From: B30-G6 sp964633115
Lineage (GTDB): Bacteria; Desulfobacterota; Desulfobacteria; Desulfobacterales; B30-G6
Assembly: GCA_964633115.1 (NCBI GenBank)
Contig: CAZWEO010000008.1
Span: 14,935-78,934, forward strand
Direction: 5' to 3'
Length of the DNA: 64,000 bases
Part shown: positions 52,933 to 61,784 of the stretch, in pieces
Layout: each line of letters begins with the position of its first letter
How positions within the stretch are numbered: the first letter of the stretch is position 1
Notes under the pieces: generated by a model
What the model was told of the DNA's origin: nothing
What the model saw: the letters and a program-made list of their open reading frames with translations, nothing else
Database searches by the model: none
Program-made: the position numbers and the translations under genes

Positions 52933-53952
52933 TCATGCGTGGTTGTGCCCATCCGGGCATGAAAATTTATTCCAAATATCCTCGTGGTGATGGCAGCGGA
53001 CCCAGTTCCCTGATTTTAGCTTAGTGGCCACTGGAACTTGTTGACTGCATATTTCGGTTGCCTGCCGGCATCTGGGATGAAAGCGGCAACCTTGCGGCGG
53101 TTCCAAAAGACTGGGAACCTCGCCTTCCAAAATGGCCATCCCCTCTCGCTTGGTAGGGTCTGCGATCGGTACGGCATCACGTAAGGCTTTAGTGTACGGA
53201 TGCCGGGGTGCCGCAAACAATCTATCGGCATCCTGGAGTTCCATAATCCGGCCGGCATACATCACGGCCACACGATGACAGATGTGCTCCATAATGCTCA
53301 AATCATGGCTAATAAACAAATAGGTTAAATTTAAGCTTCCCTGCAGCGTTACCATAAGATCGATAATCTGGGCCTGTACCGACACATCCAGGGCACTCGT
53401 GGCCTCATCGAAAACTAAAAATTCAGGCTGCGTGGCCAGCGCTCTGGCAATACATATTCGCTGCTGCTGACCGCCACTGAACTCATGTGGATATCGGAAC
53501 AGGTGCTCCGGGCGTAAATTCACCATACTCATGAGTTCCGTGGCCCTTTGAGCATGCTGTTTCTTACTGATTTCAGTGCAAATTGCAAGCGCCTCGCTTA
53601 AAATCTGCTTAACTTTCATTTTCGGATTCAGAGATGCTTTCGGATCCTGAAAGACCATCTGCATTTTGGGTCGAAAAAAATGAAATTTCCGTTCACCAAG
53701 GTGCTGTATTTCATCGCCATTATAGCGAATTTTTCCCGAGGCCAGTGGTACCAACTTTAAAATGGCGCGCCCCAAGGTGCTTTTGCCGCAACCGGACTCC
53801 CCCACCAGCCCCAGACACTCGCCGGTAAAAATCTTTAAAGATACATCATCGACCGCCTTGATCCATGTGGTCACCTTGCCTGTCAGTTTCTTCTTTTGAG
53901 GAAAGTGGACTTTTAGGTTTTGCAATTCAATCAATGCATCCGACATTTTCAT
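52933..53952 (-). CDS. Oligopeptide/dipeptide ABC transporter ATPase (OppF/DppF-like)
   Basis: A 339-residue ATPase: Walker A GLVGESGCGKSTLGRAIL, signature FSGGQQQRICIARALA, Walker B EFLVFDEATSALD, and the oligopeptide/dipeptide C-terminal domain with PPQGCRFHPRCRQATEIC. It starts at ATG 53952, sharing one base with the OppD stop (TAATG). The last gene of the opp operon. The ligand may be a peptide, nickel chelate or amine compound. Confidence 0.93.
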   Translation of the reverse strand: MKMSDALIELQNLKVHFPQKKKLTGKVTTWIKAVDDVSLKIFTGECLGLVGESGCGKSTLGRAILKLVPLASGKIRYNGDEIQHLGERKFHFFRPKMQMVFQDPKASLNPKMKVKQILSEALAICTEISKKQHAQRATELMSMVNLRPEHLFRYPHEFSGGQQQRICIARALATQPEFLVFDEATSALDVSVQAQIIDLMVTLQGSLNLTYLFISHDLSIMEHICHRVAVMYAGRIMELQDADRLFAAPRHPYTKALRDAVPIADPTKREGMAILEGEVPSLLEPPQGCRFHPRCRQATEICSQQVPVATKLKSGNWVRCHHHEDIWNKFSCPDGHNHA

Positions 53953-54980
53953 TAGGATATATCCTTTGCATTGAATAAATGACAGGCCACGACATAGTCT
54001 TTCAGGTTGCCTTTATAGGCCGGTTTCTGTGATTGACAGATGACCAGGCGATGGTCACAGCGTGGATGAAACCGGCAGCCTTGGGGCGGATTGGCAAGAT
54101 CGGGAATCTTACCCGATATGCCCTGCAGGGGTTCTTTATCACCCAACTTGGGAACCGCCTTGAGTAGACCCCGTGTATAGGGGTGCATGGGATTTTCAAA
54201 TAGTTCTTCCGTGGCACCGATTTCAACGATCCGGCCGGAATACATAACCGCCACCCGGTCGCATATCTGCGCAGCAATACCCAAATCGTGCGTAATAAAG
54301 AGAATGGCCGTGCCTTTTTTCTGCGACATCTCCTTCAACAACTTGAGGATGTGGGCTTGTACGGTTACGTCCAACGCCGATGTGGCTTCGTCGGCTATCA
54401 GGATTTTGGGTGCGCTTAGAAGAGCTAATGCGATTTTGTAACGCTGGGCCATACCGCCGCTGATCTCATGGGCATAGGATTTCATGAGGCGGCCTGTTTC
54501 CGTCAAGCCTACCTCTGCCAGTTTTTCTTTGGCTATTTGACGAACAGCCGCATTTAGTTTCAGGTTCCGCTGCTTGCATATTTGCTTGATGTCATCTTGC
54601 AGGTACATTCGGATGAGCCTGTTTATCTGTTCCCCCAGGGTGAAGACCGGGTTGATGCTGGACTGGGGGTTCTGAAATATCATGGCAATGGACCGGCCCC
54701 GTACCTGCGTTAGTTCGCGGTTGGAAAGTTTGAGCAAATCTTTGCCCTCAAAGGAAACCCGGCCGGTGCGAGTACGCGATAACTGAGGGATCAAATCCAG
54801 CATCGATTTGGCTGTCACGCTCTTGCCGCAACCGGTCTCGCCCACCAACGCCAGTACCTCGCCTGGGTAAAGGGAAAAATCGATTCCTTCCAAAATTCTC
54901 ATCACGCCACGGGAATCCTCGAAACTGACGCATAGATTATTTACGCTAAGAATCGGTTCTGGCTGGGTCATGTTTGACAT
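53952..54980 (-). CDS. Oligopeptide/dipeptide ABC transporter ATPase (OppD/DppD-like)
   Basis: About 342 residues. Walker A ALVGETGCGKSVTAKSML, signature ISGGMAQRYKIALALL (read as SGGMAQR), Walker B KILIADEATSALDV, and C-terminal PPQGCRFHPRCDHRL. ATG 54980 has AAGAG 5-6 bp upstream; GTG 54986 is an alternative. Pairs with the OppF-like ATPase. Confidence 0.93.
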   Translation of the reverse strand: MSNMTQPEPILSVNNLCVSFEDSRGVMRILEGIDFSLYPGEVLALVGETGCGKSVTAKSMLDLIPQLSRTRTGRVSFEGKDLLKLSNRELTQVRGRSIAMIFQNPQSSINPVFTLGEQINRLIRMYLQDDIKQICKQRNLKLNAAVRQIAKEKLAEVGLTETGRLMKSYAHEISGGMAQRYKIALALLSAPKILIADEATSALDVTVQAHILKLLKEMSQKKGTAILFITHDLGIAAQICDRVAVMYSGRIVEIGATEELFENPMHPYTRGLLKAVPKLGDKEPLQGISGKIPDLANPPQGCRFHPRCDHRLVICQSQKPAYKGNLKDYVVACHLFNAKDIS

Positions 54981-54990
54981 TTTCACTCTT

Positions 54991-55020
54991 CATAAAAATG
55001 CGTAACGATTTCATTTTGAG
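54991..55020. repeat. Degenerate copy of the ATAAAATCGT hairpin
   Basis: CATAAAAATGCGTAACGATTTCATTTTGAGT, at the end of the OppC gene and before OppD, resembles the 50580-50604 hairpin and its TTTTGAG trailer. Confidence 0.45.
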
Positions 55021-55907
55021 TCTAAGCTCTCTTTAACGCCGTCCCCGAAAATATTAAAGGCGGTTACCAGCAGAAACATGGCAAATCCGGGAACGATGGC
55101 AATCCACCACTCGCCGAGTAGATTTTGAGCCCCGCTCCAGACCATCAGGCCCCAGTCGGCATGTGGGGGCTGCGTGCCCAAGCCCAAAAAACTGAGCACT
55201 CCGATGGCGATTATGGCCGGACCGACATCCAACAACATCATGACGATCACCGGCGCCAGAACATTGGGCAACAGATGCCGAAATATAATATAAAGCCGGC
55301 CGTATCCCAGCATTTGTGCGGCTTCGATGTAGAGCATGTTTTTAAGTGACAGCACCTCTCCCTGTACCAGACGTGTGTACCATGGCCACCAGGGTATGAT
55401 CAGGGCAATTAGGGCTGTCATGGATCCAGCCCCCACGACAATGGATACGGCCATGGCAACCAGAGCTGACGGGAAAGACAGTACCAGTTCCACTGTCCGC
55501 ATGATAACCGCACCGGAAACGCCTTCTCGATAGCCGGCCCAGAGACCCAAGGGCACCCCGATCACAGCGGCCATGAAAACAATGAACAAGCCCCCGAAGA
55601 CGGAAACACGGGCACCAAAAATTACACGGCTCAATAGATCGCGACCATAGATATCGGTACCCAATAAATGTTTTTTTGAAAACGGCTGCAAGCGTTCTTC
55701 AAGATTGATGGCCCCCTGACCTTGATCCGGATAGGGAGCCACCCAGGGTGCCAGAATGGCCGCGACCACGATTATGATCAGTATCAGTGCTGAGGAAACC
55801 GCCAACTTTTTCCTTAGGAACAAACGCAGCTTGTAAGCCCAGGCTTTGTGGTGGTCCTTGATGGCCTCCTGGGCCATTTGACTGAAGTCGTATGTTTTTG
55901 ATTGCAT
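55011..55907 (-). CDS. ABC transporter permease (OppC/DppC-like)
   Basis: A 298-residue permease with an N-terminal helix, then LLGTDIYGRDLLSRVIFGARVSV, the OppC signature. The EAA loop is YIEAAQMLGYGRLYIIFRHLLPNVLAPV, and VLSFLGLGTQPPHADWG is near the end. About six helices. Confidence 0.94.
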   Translation of the reverse strand: MQSKTYDFSQMAQEAIKDHHKAWAYKLRLFLRKKLAVSSALILIIIVVAAILAPWVAPYPDQGQGAINLEERLQPFSKKHLLGTDIYGRDLLSRVIFGARVSVFGGLFIVFMAAVIGVPLGLWAGYREGVSGAVIMRTVELVLSFPSALVAMAVSIVVGAGSMTALIALIIPWWPWYTRLVQGEVLSLKNMLYIEAAQMLGYGRLYIIFRHLLPNVLAPVIVMMLLDVGPAIIAIGVLSFLGLGTQPPHADWGLMVWSGAQNLLGEWWIAIVPGFAMFLLVTAFNIFGDGVKESLDSK

Positions 55908-55916
55908 ATTAGCTCA

Positions 55917-56933
55917 TCATTTGATGCGTGGATCGACCAGTCTGCGCATGATGTCGGTGGCCGTATTGGCCAACACATAAACGGAACCGATGGTAAAGGT
56001 CACTCCCATGAGGGCCGGAAAATCAAGACTGGTAATGGCAATCAAGGCGTAGTAGCCGATGCCCGGCCAGTTGAATATCATCTCTACAAAAAAGGTATTC
56101 AACATCAAAAGGGCTACCATCAACCCAACCACTGTCAGGATGGGTGAAAGCGCATTTCGTAGCCCATATCTGAAGTAGAGTATGTATTCACTGATGCCGG
56201 ATGCCCGCGCCGCCAGGATATAATCCTGGTTCATGACCTCCAGTAGCGATGACCGCGTCAGGCGGGCAATAAATCCCATAGGCCCAAGCGTCAGGGCCAA
56301 AACTGGTAACACCATATGCCAGGCCACATTGAAAAAAGCGGTATAGTTTTTTGTGATCAGGCTGTCCATAAAACTGAAACCCGTGATCAGTTCGATGGGA
56401 TGCGTAAACTCCAGCATACTGTCTAGCCGACCCTGTAACGGAAACCAACCGAGCTGGTCAAAAAAAATCAGTTGCAATAAAAGAGCCAAAAAAAAGATGG
56501 GAATGCTCACAGCGGCCGCCGTGAACCATTTGATGAATTCATCCAGCCAGGTTCCCTGCTTTATGGCTGCGATGCCACCTATTGGTATGCCCAACAGGAC
56601 AGCAAAAAACAGCGCCAGAAATACCAGTTCCAGGGACATGGGGATTTTTTGGGACAGATCTTTCAACACCGGACGATGGGTTCTGAGGGAAAGACCCAAA
56701 TCACCTTTAAACAAACGTCCCATATAGCGCTGGTACTGAACATAAAGCGGCTTGTCTAAACCCAGCTCGATCCTTGCTTTTTCTATCTGCTCCTGCTTGG
56801 CGTTGCCACCCACATACAGGGCGGCCACATCACCGGGAATGGCCCGGGTAAAGAAAAAAACCAGTACGCTGAGAACCAGCAGCAAGCCAGCAAGACCGGC
56901 CAGACGCTTTACTATAAACAGAGGCAAAGCCAT
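55917..56933 (-). CDS. ABC transporter permease (OppB/DppB-like)
   Basis: A 338-residue permease with about six helices. ITRLTRSSLLEVMNQDYILAARASGISEYILYFRYGLRNALSP (in parts) is the EAA loop, and VEMIFNWPGIGYYALIAI near the end is the family's terminus. It lies 10 bp upstream of the OppC gene. Confidence 0.94.
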   Translation of the reverse strand: MALPLFIVKRLAGLAGLLLVLSVLVFFFTRAIPGDVAALYVGGNAKQEQIEKARIELGLDKPLYVQYQRYMGRLFKGDLGLSLRTHRPVLKDLSQKIPMSLELVFLALFFAVLLGIPIGGIAAIKQGTWLDEFIKWFTAAAVSIPIFFLALLLQLIFFDQLGWFPLQGRLDSMLEFTHPIELITGFSFMDSLITKNYTAFFNVAWHMVLPVLALTLGPMGFIARLTRSSLLEVMNQDYILAARASGISEYILYFRYGLRNALSPILTVVGLMVALLMLNTFFVEMIFNWPGIGYYALIAITSLDFPALMGVTFTIGSVYVLANTATDIMRRLVDPRIK

Positions 56934-56951
56934 ATCGTTCAGCCAAATTGA

Positions 56952-58499
56952 TTATTCTATGTACATATCATAAAAGAAGGGTGTCGTAGGATACGCCGGA
57001 TTGATAACCATCCCCTTCAGCGTTTCATTCATAGGCCACTCTGCCTTAATGTCCACCAGCCAGGCCACGGGTACATCCTTCTGCACCATGTTCTGAGCCT
57101 GAACGTACAGGTCCAGGGCCTTGTCTGGATCAATGCCGGTCATTTCGTAAGCCTTGCGGATCATTTTGTCATAGGCTGGGTTCACATAATAGGCCAGATT
57201 CCAAACCGGCTTGCCCTTCTCGTTATGCAGCAGTGAATACAGGGTTTCATAAGGATCGGCGTAGGTGGGCCACCACATCAGCAAAAATATATCCTGAGCT
57301 TCCTGGGGATCACCCTTGGCCAGGGCCCATTGGGATGTCCAGACGATGCTCTTGATCTCGACCTCGACACCCAATTTTTTGAATTCACTCTGAATCAGAG
57401 GGGCAATGCGCCCTTCTGAGACATTTTCTGCTGCATGGGTCAGGGTCAGTTTAAAGCCACCATCGGGATATCCGGCCTGAGCCAGCAATTTTTTAGCTTT
57501 TTCCAGGTTGTGTTCGTACTGGATGACATCTTGTGTATGCCCGAACTGTCCTTTGGGTACCGGGCCGCGGGCCTGGGTTGCGGCACCGTTCCACCCGATA
57601 TTTACGAGATCGTCATATGGTATAGCGTGGGCCAGAGCTTTTCTGACCAACTGCTGGTCCAATGGTGAACGGGTGGTGTTGAAGAAGGCCATGTAATTGA
57701 CATAACTCGGTCCGGCGAGAACCTTTGTGTTTGCGGCAGCCTGGACCTTGGGATAGCTGTCGATGGGTAATCGGCCTGCCAGCATGGCCTCATTGGACTG
57801 CAGCATTTTCAGCTGCACTAACCCGTCTTTGGTATATTTTACCAGGACATTTTCTATGTGTTTGCCGTCCCAGCCGCCCCAGTAATCGTCAAATTTGGCC
57901 AGGATCCAACTTTCACCGCTTTTGTAGTTCTTTAAGGTATAGGGGCCTGACCCTGCATCGTTGCCCTGATCGAACCATTCCTGGCCCTTGTCCCCTACCG
58001 AGGGACTCATAATGTAAGAACCATCGGCAGCAGCCGCGATCATCGGCAGGGGTGCCGGCGATTTTAAGTTTATCTTTACCGTAAAATCGTCAATAACCTG
58101 GACCTCTTTCAGGTCGCCCCAGATAAAGGCTGCGCCTTTACCAATTTTGGTTGTACGTTCGATGGAAAATTTGACCGCCTCGGCCGTAAAAGGTGTGCCA
58201 TCATGAAACTTGACCCCCTTTCTCAGGTTAAATGTGTATTCCAGCCCGTCATCGGAGGCCGAAAACTCGGTGGCCAAAACATAGGTGTACAACTCCTTGC
58301 TCCCCGGAGGGTTGACCCTGAGGAGATTTTCGTAGATGTTGGACAGGTATTGTGACTCCGTGGAATAGGAGACACTAGGGTCCAGCGTGGTAATGTTGTA
58401 TGGCGAGGAATACACCATATTCTTCTCCATGGCCATGGCAGGTCCGGCCAACAACGTTATGGCCAGAATATAAATGAAACATCTCATAATCTTAAGCAT
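56952..58499 (-). CDS. ABC transporter substrate-binding protein, family 5 (OppA/DppA-like)
   Basis: A 515-residue periplasmic protein with a signal peptide (IYILAITLLAGPAMAM). NITTLDPSVSYSTESQYLSNIYENL, SASDDGLEYTFNLRKGVKFHDGTPFTAEAVKFSIER (in parts) are family-5 hallmarks. The ribosome site AAAAAAGGAGGAAAGAAAA is strong. It is the first structural gene of the opp operon. Confidence 0.94.
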   Translation of the reverse strand: MLKIMRCFIYILAITLLAGPAMAMEKNMVYSSPYNITTLDPSVSYSTESQYLSNIYENLLRVNPPGSKELYTYVLATEFSASDDGLEYTFNLRKGVKFHDGTPFTAEAVKFSIERTTKIGKGAAFIWGDLKEVQVIDDFTVKINLKSPAPLPMIAAAADGSYIMSPSVGDKGQEWFDQGNDAGSGPYTLKNYKSGESWILAKFDDYWGGWDGKHIENVLVKYTKDGLVQLKMLQSNEAMLAGRLPIDSYPKVQAAANTKVLAGPSYVNYMAFFNTTRSPLDQQLVRKALAHAIPYDDLVNIGWNGAATQARGPVPKGQFGHTQDVIQYEHNLEKAKKLLAQAGYPDGGFKLTLTHAAENVSEGRIAPLIQSEFKKLGVEVEIKSIVWTSQWALAKGDPQEAQDIFLLMWWPTYADPYETLYSLLHNEKGKPVWNLAYYVNPAYDKMIRKAYEMTGIDPDKALDLYVQAQNMVQKDVPVAWLVDIKAEWPMNETLKGMVINPAYPTTPFFYDMYIE

Positions 58500-58567
58500 T
58501 TTTCTTTCCTCCTTTTTTAGGTTAAACTATCAAATCGATTCCAACCCGTTTTAATAGTATGGGATCT

Positions 58568-58598
58568 ATCCTTCTTAACATCTGAAACGGTCACTATG
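58568..58598. repeat. 31-bp imperfect direct repeat, copy 1 (left of GntR gene)
   Basis: ATCCTTCTTAACATCTGAAACGGTC... resembles ATCCTTCTTAAAATTTGAAACGATC... at 59608-59638, about six differences in 31. The two copies flank the GntR gene. Confidence 0.55.
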
Positions 58599-58600
58599 GG

Positions 58601-59236
58601 TTACCAGTTCATGGAACAATGCACGTCCCGCATAAATTCCGCCGCTTCCCGGCAGCGTCCTGTTTCGATCAAGTCGATCATTGTCAGATGTTCCGTGTAG
58701 AGCAGTTGGGGTACCTTTTCCAGCCAGTCCACCTTGGCACCAAATTCGAAAAGGCGTTGCCGCAATATGTTTACCTGGTTCAGCAAGGGTTTATTGGTAG
58801 AAAGGTCCAAGTATACGTTGTGAAAATCACGGTTGAGTTCAAAATAGCGGTCAAATTTCTTTTTGTGGATTACCTTCAGCATCTGCTCGTTGATCTTTTT
58901 CATTTTTGCAACTTCTCGGGAACCGATCTTTCCGCAAACCGAAAGTAATGCCCGGGAATCGAGCGCACCCAGCATTTCATAAATATCCACTAAATCGCTA
59001 TCGTCTATGGTGTTGATGCGGATGCCGCGCTGCGGTAAAAAGGTGACAAATCCCTCGGTTTGCAGTTGAAGCAGAGCATCCCTCAAGGGTGTCCGGCTCA
59101 TGCCCAGTTCTTTAACAACCTGATTAATACTTATGAACATCCCGGGCTTCATCTTGCCCTTACGTAGAGCCTCACGTAGATATTCATAGACCTGGGTTCG
59201 CAATAACTGGTGGTGATTCAGGTTTGATGGAACCAT
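58601..59236 (-). CDS. GntR family (FadR/FCD) transcriptional regulator
   Basis: A 211-residue regulator. The wHTH is in residues ~10-75: RTQVYEYLREALRKGKMKPG, INQVVKELGMSRTPLRDALLQLQTEGFVTFLPQRG (in parts). The FCD domain has IYEMLGALDSRAL, LNRDFHNVYLDL and LTMIDLIETGRCREAAEFM, with the metal-binding Asp/His pattern. It is on the same strand and upstream of the opp operon and likely controls it with a small-acid or amine-related effector. Ends 102 bp before oppA. Confidence 0.92.
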   Translation of the reverse strand: MVPSNLNHHQLLRTQVYEYLREALRKGKMKPGMFISINQVVKELGMSRTPLRDALLQLQTEGFVTFLPQRGIRINTIDDSDLVDIYEMLGALDSRALLSVCGKIGSREVAKMKKINEQMLKVIHKKKFDRYFELNRDFHNVYLDLSTNKPLLNQVNILRQRLFEFGAKVDWLEKVPQLLYTEHLTMIDLIETGRCREAAEFMRDVHCSMNW

Positions 59237-59334
59237 GGCAGAATCAGCTTCCTTTCAAAGCATAAAGAATGCTATTCAGAAATTGTGTGAGCTGTAACTT
59301 TAAAAAGATGCCAACTGATATACTAGTGTTCTAA

Positions 59335-59364
59335 TATATTTGTCAACCACAAAAAATTGTCAAC
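59335..59364 (-). promoter_or_regulatory. Probable promoter of the GntR gene with repeated TTGTCAAC
   Basis: On the minus strand TTGACA (59363-59358), a 17-bp spacer, and AATATA (59340-59335) form a promoter. The two GTTGACAA copies (59357-59364 and 59340-59347) are direct repeats and may be an operator for autoregulation. Confidence 0.5.
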
Positions 59365-59607
59365 AAATCGGAGAATATATGCCGGCTTTGGTGGCCGCAC
59401 CGCCAACTGAAAACTGAATAATATACTATTTCCTAAATTGAGCGATTGTCGAGATTGCCGCAGGTACAAGGAAGATGCTGTTTCGCTATAGGAACCTATG
59501 CGGGATAGTATCTGACACCGTAAATGCGGCAATATCGGCAATCCCAACGGGTTTCAAACTTTAAGAATTCTAACCGATACAATCCATTGAGTTTTTTTAT
59601 GCTATCA

Positions 59608-59638
59608 TCCTTCTTAAAATTTGAAACGATCAACTTAG
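59608..59638. repeat. 31-bp imperfect direct repeat, copy 2 (right of GntR gene)
   Basis: Partner of the copy at 58568-58598; see there. Confidence 0.55.
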
Positions 59639-59665
59639 GTATTTGTGTATTGCGCGTATATCTTT

Positions 59666-59717
59666 AGGGACAGTTGAAATGGTTGAAAAGCCCCGCTTAA
59701 AAAGCTGTCCCCTTCAA
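59666..59717. repeat. REP-like inverted repeat (AGGGACAGTTGAA ... CTGTCCCCTTCAA)
   Basis: GGGACAG and CTGTCCC can pair. The left arm continues TTGAA and the right arm CTTCAA. It is like the GGGGAC...-type palindromes at 24194 and likely another RAYT-style repeat. Confidence 0.5.
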
Positions 59718-59767
59718 CTTGCACAAAACCGGATAAAATTGTTGACTTGAAACTCTTATGTATATTA

Positions 59768-59797
59768 TTTACAGTTTGTAGTGTAAACTGATATAAT
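59768..59797 (+). promoter_or_regulatory. MerR-type promoter/operator of the regulator gene
   Basis: TTTACA (59768-59773), an 18-bp spacer and TATAAT (59792-59797). The spacer contains a dyad AGTTTGTAGTGTAAACT (AGTTT/AAACT arms). A dyad between -35 and -10 with a longer spacer is what MerR-like proteins twist. It precedes ATG 59816. Confidence 0.65.
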
Positions 59798-59815
59798 TTT
59801 TTGATGGAGGCTAAT

Positions 59816-60295
59816 ATGCCGTATTTAAAAAGGGATATCGCCGAAATAATTGGTGAGCCGACCAGAAAAATTACCTTTTGGACTGATAGCAAACTGGTCA
59901 TACCGGATATTGATTCAGAGGGCGGACGCGGAGTTTCTAAAAAATACTCGCACCAAAATCTGACTGAGTTTGCCATGATCAAAGTCATGCGCGATCATTT
60001 TCAAATCAGTTTGCATACGATTCAGATGATACTGGCCGGATTGCGGGCGGCCCAAACTAACAATCGACCCTTTGCGGATTTCTATGATAGTCCAGGATGG
60101 GGCCGGGAACGTGAACTGCTTTTCATATTACAGGGCCAGTTCGGCCCCAAAGGCTTTTACCCCATCGAAAAAGATGAACATGGTTCCTATATTGCCCCGC
60201 CAATTACCTTTGACAATGCCATTAAAAATGCCACCCTATTCACAACGATCATGCTGGGGAAAATAAAGAACATGGCTATTAAAATGATTTCGTAA
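59816..60295 (+). CDS. MerR-like HTH transcriptional regulator
   Basis: A 159-residue protein, start ATG 59816 with GGAGG 7 bp upstream (a longer frame begins at 59801). MPYLKRDIAEIIGEPTRKITFWTDSKLVIPDIDSEGGRGVSKKYSHQNL (in parts) is the winged-helix pattern of MerR-like proteins: an HTH, then 'W..S.LV.P', then 'GRGVSKKYS'. The C-terminal portion has no metal-binding Cys, so the effector is unknown. The dyad promoter ahead suggests autoregulation, and a half-similar site at 60315-60330 lies just after the gene. Confidence 0.78.
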   Translation: MPYLKRDIAEIIGEPTRKITFWTDSKLVIPDIDSEGGRGVSKKYSHQNLTEFAMIKVMRDHFQISLHTIQMILAGLRAAQTNNRPFADFYDSPGWGRERELLFILQGQFGPKGFYPIEKDEHGSYIAPPITFDNAIKNATLFTTIMLGKIKNMAIKMIS

Positions 60296-60396
60296 CAAAT
60301 TCATCTATTTTACATTTACCAGTGTAAACTATATCACTTCGCCTTTCTTGGAGTGACGATGGCATTATAAAAGTGATTCTACGGATCAACCGAAGA

Positions 60397-61617
60397 TCAG
60401 GGTAATCGGGATAGCCAAAAAACAGCTGGTGTTATGAGGATGTCATTGGAACCATTTGATACAAACCGAAATGTCGTTCCTGAATTAACGAGTTGAACAG
60501 CCGGAATGTTTAAAAAACGTTGAAATTTTATCAAAGCCGGTGACGGTTCACTATTATTAAGTTTTGCCTCTATTAGAACACATGGCTCATTATCTTTAGC
60601 GATGAGAAAATCGACTTCCTGCTGCTCTTTATTCTTAATAAAATGAAGAGAGAAATTACCAAAACCCATATCATTCCAATTGGTAACAGCTCGATATAAC
60701 TCCAGCGCTACCATGTTTTCGAACCTTGCTGACGGCTCCTTAATCCGAGGCGTATCCCACAGATACAGCTTACGCTCTTTTTGAATTGCCCTCGAGATTT
60801 GTTTTGACCAAGGTGAAATTGAAAAAAGCATAAAAAAAGTCTCAAAAACCGATAACCAGGATTGAACGGAATTATAGGATACTTTTAAATCTCTGGAAAG
60901 GGACGGTAACGAGATCGGGCTTCCAATTTTGAATGGCAGGAGCATATAGAGCGTCTCCACATCCATTATCGATTTGATTCCGGTTAGATCACGTATGTCT
61001 TCCCGGATCAGTTGACGTGAATAGGTATTTGACCAGCGACGATAAGACCTCGTATTTTCCCGCAAAAAAGGCTCTGGAAAACCACTGAAACGCGCCAGCC
61101 TATTCCAAATGGACCAGAGGGGTCCATCATCCTCCGTGCTAACCTCCAGTGGATTATGTATAAACTCATCTAAGTCACTCGCGTTGTTACCTATTTCTGC
61201 GAGAGTAAATGGCCAAAGATGAAACATGGAATAACGACCGGCCAGAGAATCGGATCCTTTTTGGTAAAGATCCAATCTGCCACTACCGGAAACAAGAAAT
61301 TGATAATCTCTTCCATATTGATCATAAATCCCTTTAAAATAATTTTTCCAATCTTTATATTTATGTATCTCATCGAAAACAACCAGGGGCAGGGAGCTGT
61401 CTTTTCGAGACATTTCGCTGAAAAAGGTCGGATTGTTTACGAATTTTGCGCGATGGTCTTCGATATCCCAGTTAAAATACAGGCGGTTCGTGAATTGTCT
61501 GGATATGAGGTTTCCAAGTGTCGTCTTTCCTGCCTGCCGGGGCCCGGCCAAAAACACCATGTTTTTTTCAGCAGACAATTCATGCCAAATCGTCATGTAT
61601 GCTGGTCGTTCAATCAT
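60397..61617 (-). CDS. AAA-family ATPase with DUF4143 domain
   Basis: A 406-residue protein. Walker A is FLAGPRQAGKTTLGNLI, Walker B is LPLVVFDEIHKYKDWKNYF, and sensor YQFLVSGSGRLDLYQKGSDSLAGRY. The C-terminal DUF4143 region has LPSLSRDLKVSYNSVQSWLSVFETFFML and EVDFLIAKDNEPCVLIEAKL, the latter being a restriction-endonuclease-like element. Such proteins are common, of unclear role, maybe accessory. On the minus strand, divergent from the MerR-like gene's end. Confidence 0.9.
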   Translation of the reverse strand: MIERPAYMTIWHELSAEKNMVFLAGPRQAGKTTLGNLISRQFTNRLYFNWDIEDHRAKFVNNPTFFSEMSRKDSSLPLVVFDEIHKYKDWKNYFKGIYDQYGRDYQFLVSGSGRLDLYQKGSDSLAGRYSMFHLWPFTLAEIGNNASDLDEFIHNPLEVSTEDDGPLWSIWNRLARFSGFPEPFLRENTRSYRRWSNTYSRQLIREDIRDLTGIKSIMDVETLYMLLPFKIGSPISLPSLSRDLKVSYNSVQSWLSVFETFFMLFSISPWSKQISRAIQKERKLYLWDTPRIKEPSARFENMVALELYRAVTNWNDMGFGNFSLHFIKNKEQQEVDFLIAKDNEPCVLIEAKLNNSEPSPALIKFQRFLNIPAVQLVNSGTTFRFVSNGSNDILITPAVFWLSRLP

Positions 61618-61692
61618 ACTGGAAATTATGCATCATATTTAAATATAGTCAAGACTATTTTTAAATACAATGAAATATAGTCTATAAAAAAG

Positions 61693-61725
61693 AAAGGCGG
61701 CCTACGGGGTTATTCGGTCGCCTTT
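61693..61725 (-). terminator. Rho-independent terminator after yvcK
   Basis: AAAGGCGGCC and GGTCGCCTTT pair (one G-T) around a 13-nt loop. On the minus strand a T-rich run (TCTTTTTT) follows. It separates yvcK from the AAA gene. Confidence 0.8.
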
Positions 61726-61784
61726 TAATAGAGGAACGCACGGGTGACAGTGCAATTAAAATTAATTGCTCATTAAAATAACCC

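Larger units (their letters stand above)
59365..59767. other. Non-coding stretch between GntR and MerR-like genes
   Basis: I see no convincing gene. It contains the second copy of the 31-bp repeat (59608-59638) and the REP-like inverted repeat at 59666-59717. Confidence 0.5.

Noticed and set aside
59323..59547. 74-residue minus-strand frame upstream of the GntR gene
   Set aside because: Unlikely composition, no ribosome site, and it overlaps the promoter with TTGACA repeats.
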